Shown here piece after piece: positions 1 to 3,949 of a DNA stretch of 5,432 nt. This stretch comes from Nitrospirae bacterium CG2_30_53_67 (GTDB taxonomy: Bacteria > CG2-30-53-67). The notes below the pieces were generated by a model, which had not been told where the DNA came from, ran no database searches, and worked only from the letters and a program-made list of their open reading frames with translations. The position numbers and the translations under genes were made by a program. The first letter of the stretch is position 1; the number at the start of each line of letters is the position of its first letter. The DNA lies in the NCBI GenBank assembly GCA_001873285.1, contig MNYV01000014.1, forward strand, positions 1 to 5,432, in the 5' to 3' direction.

Positions 1-885
1 CAGTTTCAAGACCGAATCCACATGCCGGAAAGTGATCTCGGAAGACTCGCCGGCCTGGACCATGGCCATCCTCACCATCCTTCGCACCATGGCATGAGAA
101 AGACCCTTAAGATCTGATAGATCGAGGGCCACTCCGCCGGGGATAGTCATCGGGGAGAAGCGCTTTTCAGCCTCTTCCTGCATGAAGGCCTCTTCCTCCC
201 CGAGTATCTCTGCCGTCCTCTGCAGGTCCTCCACCAGGTTCGGATTGTATCTCTCCACCAGCAGAGGGATCAATTCCCTGCGAATGCGGTTTCTAAGATA
301 AATCCCCTTTTGATTGGAGGAGTCCTCCCGGTAAGGGATCCGTATCGAAGCAAGGTATGAAAGAATCTCCTCCCGTGTCACGTGAAGCAGGGGGCGGATG
401 ATGCCCGGCGCCCTCCGGATCGGCATCCCGGACAGTCCCCTGGTCCCGGCCCCTCTGAGCAGGCGCATAAGCAAGGTCTCGGCCTGGTCATCGGCATGAT
501 GCCCCAGGGCGATCCTTCTGGCATCATGTGCTCCGGCCGTCCTCCTGAAAAAATCATAGCGGATCTCTCTGGCGGCGGCCTGTGGTGAAAGTCCTCTATC
601 GAGGATCAAGGCCGGCAGATCCACGGACTCGTAAATGAGAACCAATCCGTAACGGGCGGCCTCCTGTTCACAGAAACCTTGATCCTCCTCGGACTCCTTG
701 CCGCGCATGCCGTAATTCATGTGTGCAGGGATCAGCGTCAAATCATACGCATCCCTCAGAGACCAAAGCACGTTCAGAAGGGCCATGGAGTCAGGGCCTC
801 CGGACAGCCCCACCACGATCCGGTCCCCTTTTTCGAGGAGGGAATAACGCCGGATCGTTTTTTTTACTTTTTCAATAAGGTTCAT
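1..885 (-). CDS. tilS: tRNA(Ile)-lysidine synthase TilS, N-terminal 295 residues (3' end cut by window edge)
   Basis: TilS is a cytoplasmic N-type PP-loop ATPase that joins lysine to C34 of the CAU-anticodon tRNA(Ile), changing it from AUG to AUA reading; it is normally essential. The minus-strand translation is open from the ATG at 885 to the window edge. Visible family motifs are the PP-loop SGGPDS (residues 28-33), the AHMNYGMRG segment (54-62; HVDHGLRG-like in the family), GHHADDQAETLLMRLLRGAG (128-147), IIRPLL (162-167) and EDSSN followed by YLRNRIRRELIPLL (187-209). Residues beyond about 215 begin the less conserved linker and C-terminal part. The start is fixed by an in-frame TAG immediately before the ATG and by the typical short lead of about 27 residues to the PP-loop. 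No strong Shine-Dalgarno is visible; only an AGG about 11 bases upstream. A possible -10 (TATAAG, minus strand 986-981) has no good -35. The ETF-QO gene lies upstream on the same strand, 294 bases away, so co-transcription is possible but unproven. Confidence 0.96.
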   Translation of the reverse strand, partial: MNLIEKVKKTIRRYSLLEKGDRIVVGLSGGPDSMALLNVLWSLRDAYDLTLIPAHMNYGMRGKESEEDQGFCEQEAARYGLVLIYESVDLPALILDRGLSPQAAAREIRYDFFRRTAGAHDARRIALGHHADDQAETLLMRLLRGAGTRGLSGMPIRRAPGIIRPLLHVTREEILSYLASIRIPYREDSSNQKGIYLRNRIRRELIPLLVERYNPNLVEDLQRTAEILGEEEAFMQEEAEKRFSPMTIPGGVALDLSDLKGLSHAMVRRMVRMAMVQAGESSEITFRHVDSVLKL

Positions 886-940
886 CTAATCAATACCTGT
901 CACTTTTAAAATACGGTCCTTCTTCCATAGGGTATGTAAG

Positions 941-964
941 AAGGGTTCAAGGGTTCAAGGGTTT
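941..964. repeat. Octamer tandem repeat, AAGGGTTC type, three units
   Basis: AAGGGTTC occurs at 941-948 and 949-956, followed by AAGGGTTT at 957-964 and a run of T. It lies in the tilS upstream spacer, 56 bases before the tilS start, so on the minus strand it would be in or near the tilS leader. The unit (TTGAACCC on the other strand) resembles the CCCTTGACCCC words of the adjacent larger repeats and may be part of the same degenerate spacer family. Function unknown. Confidence 0.8.
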
Positions 965-978
965 TTTTGATTTAGGTA

Positions 979-1140
979 TTCTTATAGCATCTCACCTGGC
1001 CCCCAGGACCCTTGACCTGTTAACCCCTCAGCTTCTTGTTAAGCTTTTCACTCGGACCCTAGCCCCCTTGACCCCTCGGACCCCCAAGTTCTTGAAAAGC
1101 ACTTCACTTGACCCCTGGAATCCTTGGCCCCTCGGCCCCT
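979..1140. repeat. Three degenerate direct copies of a ~55-base unit in the ETF-QO/tilS spacer
   Basis: Three similar blocks begin with TTCTT at 979, 1033 and 1089 (steps of 54 and 56 bases). Each continues with an A/T-rich AAGC-like stretch, then TCAC or TTCAC, then C-rich words such as CTTGACC, CCTTGACCCCTCGG and CTTGGCCCCTCGGCCCC. Copies two (1029-1084) and three (1085-1140) are most alike; copy one is weaker. An eight-base inverted repeat, GCTTTTCA at 1043-1050 and TGAAAAGC at 1093-1100, sits across copies two and three and could form a long-loop hairpin. No reading frame or known RNA motif was recognised. The region is non-coding spacer downstream of ETF-QO and upstream of tilS. There is no obvious intrinsic terminator for ETF-QO apart from this material. 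Confidence 0.6.
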
Positions 1141-1179
1141 TATGTTTTCACCCACTCTTTTGGAGATGATCCTGTTAGG

Positions 1180-2871
1180 TCACATCAATTTATATCTCGG
1201 CCCTCCCCCGCCTTCCGGAGGCACCCAGTTGATAATCCCGTAAGGGTCGCGGATATCACAGGTCTTGCAGTGCACACAGTTGGTGAAATTGATCCTGAGC
1301 CTCTCCTCGCCCGCGGCCTCATCCATGACCATCTCGTAGACCCCGGCCGGGCAGAATTTCACGCATGGGTTCTGGTACTCCTCCCGGCACCGGCCGTGGC
1401 AGATAGAAAGGTCTTCTATATGCAGATGACATGGCTGGTCCTCCTCATGAAGGGCGCCGGAATGGTAGACATCCGTGACCTTGTCAAAGGTGAGTTCTCC
1501 GTCGAACTTCACCGGTTTTTTGGGGTCATCCTTCCCGTCATAGACCCTGACCTTTTTCATTTGTTCAAAATCCGCCTTGAGGCCTCTCCATCGGGTCAGA
1601 CCTTTACCCCCGAAAGCCAGGCCGAAGGCGGCGTTCATCAGGCCGGTGATCATGCCGTGGTCAAATCCCTGATGAAAATTCCGGGATGCAAAGAGATCCC
1701 GGCCGGCGTAGCTCTCCTTCAAGGACCTCTCGTAGACGCGAAGGACCTCGTGCGAAAAATCATTCCGGAGCAGAGCGGAAAACGCCGCCTCGGCAGACAG
1801 CATCCCCGACTTCATGGCAAGATGAACCCCCTTGATCCTCCGGCTGTCAAAGATCGCAGCGGAATCCCCGACGAGCATTCCGCCGTCAAAACAGAGGCGA
1901 GGCATCGAAGCATACCCGCTGACGGAAACCGTCTTAGCCCCGTACTCCAGGAGTTTCCCACCGGTAAGCAGGGACCGCACAAAGGGGTGCCGTTTGAACT
2001 CCTGGAACCGCTCGTGCGAATCAAAGAAAGGATCCGGGGCATTCAAACCGGCGAGCAGCCCCAGGGTCAGCCGGTTTTCCGACATGGGATAAATGAAGCC
2101 GCCGCCGTAGGTGTCTTGAGGCATCGGGTATCCCAGGGTATGAATCACCTCCCCTTTCCCGGACTTCGACTCCGGAAGTTCCCAGACCTCCTTGACGCCG
2201 GTTAGATAGGTCATGGGGTCCTTGCCGTCATTCAGGCGCAGTCTTGGAATCAATCCCTTGGTCAGGCTTCCCCGAGGCCCCTCTCCGAAGATGGTCACCT
2301 TGGCGATCAGATCAATCCCCGGCTCGAAGTTCCCCTTGTGGTTCCCGTTCTTGTCAATCCCCTTGTCCCCGGTCCGAACGCCGATCACCCGGTCTCCGTC
2401 ATAGAGGACCTCCACGCCTGGGGAACCGGGGAAGAGCTCGCAGCCGCTCTCGGCCACGAGTCCGGCCAGCCACCGGTTGAACCGGCTGAGGGAGATGACC
2501 AGACCTCCCCGCTGATGAAGCGGAGAGGGAATAAACGGGGCACGGATCTGTGAACGTGGGAAAAGATAATAAAGGGCCTCGTTCGCCACCCGGCTTTCGA
2601 TGGGGGCCCCGCGTTCTTCATAATCCGGAACAAGCTCATTGAGGGTGACCGGGTCCATGACGGCGCCGGAGAGGCCGTGGGCGCCGATCTCAGTACCTTT
2701 ATCAATCAGCACGACCATGGGATCTTCGATCCTGTCTCCCTGGATCTTGCCGCTTTCCACGTCCTGGTTATGATCTCGGATTCGGTTCATGAGATGAAGC
2801 GCTCCGGCGAGACAGGCCGGACCGCCGCCCACGAACAGCACATCCACGTCCATTCGTTCCCGATTTTCCAT
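1180..2871 (-). CDS. Electron transfer flavoprotein:quinone oxidoreductase (ETF-QO / ETFDH family), complete
   Basis: This 563-residue protein matches ETF-QO, the membrane-associated FAD and [4Fe-4S] enzyme that takes electrons from reduced ETF (filled by acyl-CoA and related dehydrogenases) and passes them to the quinone pool. It has an N-terminal FAD Rossmann motif VGGGPAC (14-20), FGEGPRGSLTKGL (195-207), YGGGFIYPM (255-263, quinone/FAD region), a second FAD contact GDSAAIFDSRRIKGVHLAMK (335-354), and a C-terminal ferredoxin-like domain. The cluster ligands are C507 (in FCPAGVYE), C532, C535 and C538 (in NCVHCKTCDIRDP), with exactly the family spacing, followed by INWVPPEGGGGPRY. Extra cysteines occur at 481, 491, 495 and 503. 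Length fits the bacterial family; no signal peptide is expected. The start ATG is preceded by AAGGGGGAG with a four-base gap. The third glycine of the usual GxGxxG is Cys20. No etfAB genes are in the window, so its ETF partner is unknown; menaquinone as acceptor is an inference. Confidence 0.95.
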   Translation of the reverse strand: MENRERMDVDVLFVGGGPACLAGALHLMNRIRDHNQDVESGKIQGDRIEDPMVVLIDKGTEIGAHGLSGAVMDPVTLNELVPDYEERGAPIESRVANEALYYLFPRSQIRAPFIPSPLHQRGGLVISLSRFNRWLAGLVAESGCELFPGSPGVEVLYDGDRVIGVRTGDKGIDKNGNHKGNFEPGIDLIAKVTIFGEGPRGSLTKGLIPRLRLNDGKDPMTYLTGVKEVWELPESKSGKGEVIHTLGYPMPQDTYGGGFIYPMSENRLTLGLLAGLNAPDPFFDSHERFQEFKRHPFVRSLLTGGKLLEYGAKTVSVSGYASMPRLCFDGGMLVGDSAAIFDSRRIKGVHLAMKSGMLSAEAAFSALLRNDFSHEVLRVYERSLKESYAGRDLFASRNFHQGFDHGMITGLMNAAFGLAFGGKGLTRWRGLKADFEQMKKVRVYDGKDDPKKPVKFDGELTFDKVTDVYHSGALHEEDQPCHLHIEDLSICHGRCREEYQNPCVKFCPAGVYEMVMDEAAGEERLRINFTNCVHCKTCDIRDPYGIINWVPPEGGGGPRYKLM

Positions 2872-2903
2872 AAATCTCCCCCTTGATCGTTTAGATGTAA
2901 GGC

Positions 2904-2931
2904 ATTATATCACCAACACCTTGATTTTCAA
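2904..2931 (-). promoter_or_regulatory. Sigma-70 type promoter for the ETF-QO gene
   Basis: On the minus strand, TTGAAA (2931-2926) is followed after 16 bases by a perfect TATAAT (2909-2904). Transcription would begin near 2897, giving a leader of about 25 bases that carries the AAGGGGGAG ribosome site. A short palindrome, CTTGA-TTT-TCAAG (2920-2932), overlaps the -35 and could be an operator; it is too short to claim. No other promoter-like pair is as good between 2872 and 3022. Confidence 0.65.
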
Positions 2932-3022
2932 GTCATTTAGAAAAAGAAAACCGACGTTTTTACCGGGTGCAATCGGGTGAAATCAGGAGAGACGGTATGG
3001 TTCAAGGGGCGGCAAGGGAAGT

Positions 3023-3055
3023 GGCCCGCTTTTCCTGCATCCTGAAAAGCAGGCC
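3023..3055 (-). terminator. Hairpin downstream of the ComEA-like gene, probable terminator without a U-tract
   Basis: Twelve-base arms (3023-3034 and 3044-3055) enclose a nine-base loop. Read as minus-strand RNA the stem is GGCCUGCUUUUC with GAAAAGCGGGCC, fully paired with one G-U wobble; read as plus-strand RNA the same position is a C-A mismatch, so the structure favours the minus-strand transcript. It lies 21 bases past the stop of the HhH gene. No U-run follows the stem on the minus strand, so it may be a weak terminator, a Rho-assisted 3' end or a stabilising 3' hairpin. Confidence 0.5.
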
Positions 3056-3076
3056 CCATCTCCCTTTTTAGTTCAC

Positions 3077-3421
3077 TTACTTTGCGGTTTTGGGCAGGTC
3101 GGCCCCCTTGACCTCTACGGTGATCATGGGTTTGATCTTCTCCAGGAGCTTCTCCCCGATCCCCTTGACCTTGAGGAGATCCTCCGCCGAGGCAAAGGGC
3201 CCGTTCTGGGTCCGGTATGCCACAATGGCCTCGGCCTTTTTCTCCCCGAGTCCGGGAAGCGCACTGATTTCTGCAGCCGTGGCCTGGTTCAGATTGATCT
3301 TCTCGGTCTTGGTTTTGGCGGATACGGCCTGGTCCGCGGCCCCGGCAGGCGCCGCCAAAAACCCGGAAAAGACCATGAGGCAGAAGAGGGTCATCAGTGA
3401 AAGATATGTTTTCTTATTCAT
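3077..3421 (-). CDS. Exported ComEA-like helix-hairpin-helix protein, complete, 114 residues
   Basis: A small secreted or periplasmic protein with a double helix-hairpin-helix DNA-binding domain of the ComEA type. Residues 1-29 look like a Sec signal peptide: MNKK, a hydrophobic core around 6-23, then APAGAA before the mature part. A short charged linker (about 30-40) leads to KINLNQATAAEISALPGLG (41-59), the characteristic ComEA opening. The two HhH hairpins are centred on LPGLGEKKAEAI (55-66) and VKGIGEKLLEKI (85-96), with NGPFASAEDLLKV between them. In competent bacteria ComEA binds incoming double-stranded DNA outside the inner membrane. Many non-competent bacteria carry such stand-alone short forms, and no comEC or pilus gene is visible here, so a role in uptake is only a possibility. 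AAGGAG lies nine bases before the ATG at 3421. The gene is monocistronic in appearance: a hairpin follows it, and a 205-base gap with its own promoter separates ETF-QO. Confidence 0.9.
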   Translation of the reverse strand: MNKKTYLSLMTLFCLMVFSGFLAAPAGAADQAVSAKTKTEKINLNQATAAEISALPGLGEKKAEAIVAYRTQNGPFASAEDLLKVKGIGEKLLEKIKPMITVEVKGADLPKTAK

Positions 3422-3445
3422 GGTTTCAGTCTCCTTTGTTTGAGG

Positions 3446-3475
3446 TTAATATCACAAGTTCTGAACGGAAGTCAT
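3446..3475 (-). promoter_or_regulatory. Weak candidate promoter for the ComEA-like gene
   Basis: On the minus strand ATGACT (3475-3470) and TATTAA (3451-3446) are 18 bases apart, each with four of six consensus bases. The position, 25 bases upstream of the start codon, is plausible but leaves a leader of only about 18 bases containing the AAGGAG. The match is poor and chance is a fair alternative. Confidence 0.25.
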
Positions 3476-3617
3476 AAAGCGCGGATCACCCCCTTTGCAA
3501 AAAAATTCTTTTCAGGCCATAAATGATCTAGAAATTTAGCGGTTCAAGATGTGCAAATTCAAGCAGACTTGCCTTAGAAGTGATCCGACATTATCAGTTC
3601 GCATAAAACAAGTCAAG

Positions 3618-3643
3618 AATTTTATATCGGAATTTTGTATCGG
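3618..3643. repeat. 13-base tandem direct repeat
   Basis: AATTTTATATCGG (3618-3630) is followed directly by AATTTTGTATCGG (3631-3643), differing at one base. It lies about 200 bases upstream of both flanking genes. Adjacent direct 13-mers, just over one helical turn apart, are compatible with a paired binding site for a regulator, but no known operator was recognised and a slippage duplication explains it equally well. Confidence 0.7.
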
Positions 3644-3688
3644 GACATTTTTCATTGACGGCATCGCAAATTGTTGTTAACGTATGAC

Positions 3689-3704
3689 GGCCTGAAACCA
3701 GGCC
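3689..3704. repeat. Small perfect hairpin, 6-base stem
   Basis: GGCCTG (3689-3694) pairs with CAGGCC (3699-3704) around an AAAC loop. It is flanked by ACGGC at 3687-3691 and GCCGT at 3719-3723, which could form a competing outer pairing. On the plus strand there is no T-run after it, so it is not a typical intrinsic terminator. Could be part of a leader structure; no class assigned. Confidence 0.45.
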
Positions 3705-3764
3705 TAAAATTCGGAACAGCCGTTATGCCCTGCTACACATAGCGACGGAAGTCTTAATCAGTTT

Positions 3765-3896
3765 GTCATTGTCCGGCTCGACCGGACAATCCACCCTTCG
3801 ACAGGCTCAGGGTGACAATTGTCATGGTGAGCTTGTCGAACCATGGATTCCCCGATCAAGCCTGCCCTCGACTGCGATCGGGGGCCGGGGAATGAC
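3765..3896. repeat. Composite REP/REPIN-like palindromic element, 132 bases
   Basis: The element starts GTCATT and ends AATGAC. Its core, 3788-3849, is a 62-base imperfect palindrome centred between 3818 and 3819 on ACAATTGT. The core holds two inverted hairpins: CACCCT/AGGGTG (3792-3797, 3809-3814) and CATGGT/ACCATG (3823-3828, 3840-3845), with matching 11-base loops (GAGCCTGTCGA in reverse, GAGCTTGTCGA forward). Outside these lie a left hairpin ATTGTCCGG/CCGGACAAT with a CTCGA loop (3768-3790) and a right counterpart (3847-3893) with nine-base arms, a TCAAG loop and 24 extra bases at 3861-3884. Removing those 24 bases restores mirror symmetry over the whole element. The inner units resemble the widely dispersed CCTTCGACAGGCTCAGG / GGTTCGACAAGCTCACC repeats of many bacteria, and the outer ones the GTCATTCCC...GGGAATCCA palindromes (recognised from memory). 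Such repeats are thought to be moved by RAYT-type transposases; none is encoded here. Confidence 0.85.
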
Positions 3897-3924
3897 GTTG
3901 TTTGTTTATGTCGCTCTGTATAAG
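3897..3924 (+). promoter_or_regulatory. Candidate promoter for the S8 protease
   Basis: TATAAG (3919-3924) matches five of six -10 consensus bases and would place the start near 3931, about 20 bases before the ATG. The -35 is weak: GTTGTT (3897-3902) at 16 bases, or TTGTTT (3898-3903) at 15 bases. It begins exactly at the right edge of the composite palindrome, so the element may supply or displace upstream promoter sequence. Moderate to low confidence. Confidence 0.4.
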
Positions 3925-3949
3925 TCATGTCTTAAAAGGAGGTCCCATC

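Larger units (their letters stand above)
3422..3949. other. Divergent intergenic region without a credible gene
   Basis: This 528-base region separates the minus-strand HhH gene from the plus-strand protease. The section 3480-3760 is AT-rich relative to the flanking genes and shows no ORF with coding character and no tRNA. The only structures I can support are the 13-base tandem repeat (3618-3643), the small hairpin at 3689-3704, the composite palindrome (3765-3896) and a candidate promoter just before the protease. A TTGACG at 3655-3660 could be a -35, but the base run 17 positions downstream (TAACGT) is a poor -10. A leader RNA for the protease starting in this region cannot be excluded; no riboswitch class was recognised. 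Confidence 0.7.

Noticed and set aside
382-909. Short plus-strand frames of 68 and 76 codons
   Set aside because: Both lie opposite the tilS coding sequence, which has unambiguous PP-loop and downstream motifs.
979-1140. CRISPR-like array of three units
   Set aside because: The units are diverged along their whole length with no conserved repeat separated by unique spacers, and no cas gene is visible.
1108-2205. A 365-codon open frame on the plus strand
   Set aside because: It is fully antisense to most of the well-supported ETF-QO gene, shows no recognisable domain and is explained by the codon bias of the real gene.
3650-3760. Riboswitch or structured leader, for example a c-di-GMP type
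   Set aside because: Only a 6-base hairpin and a weak outer pairing are present; the conserved words of the c-di-GMP-I class are absent and no other class was recognised.
3765-3896. Intrinsic terminator pair between divergent genes
   Set aside because: No T-runs follow any of the stems, the genes diverge from this region rather than converge on it, and the symmetry and loop sequences fit dispersed REP-type repeats better.
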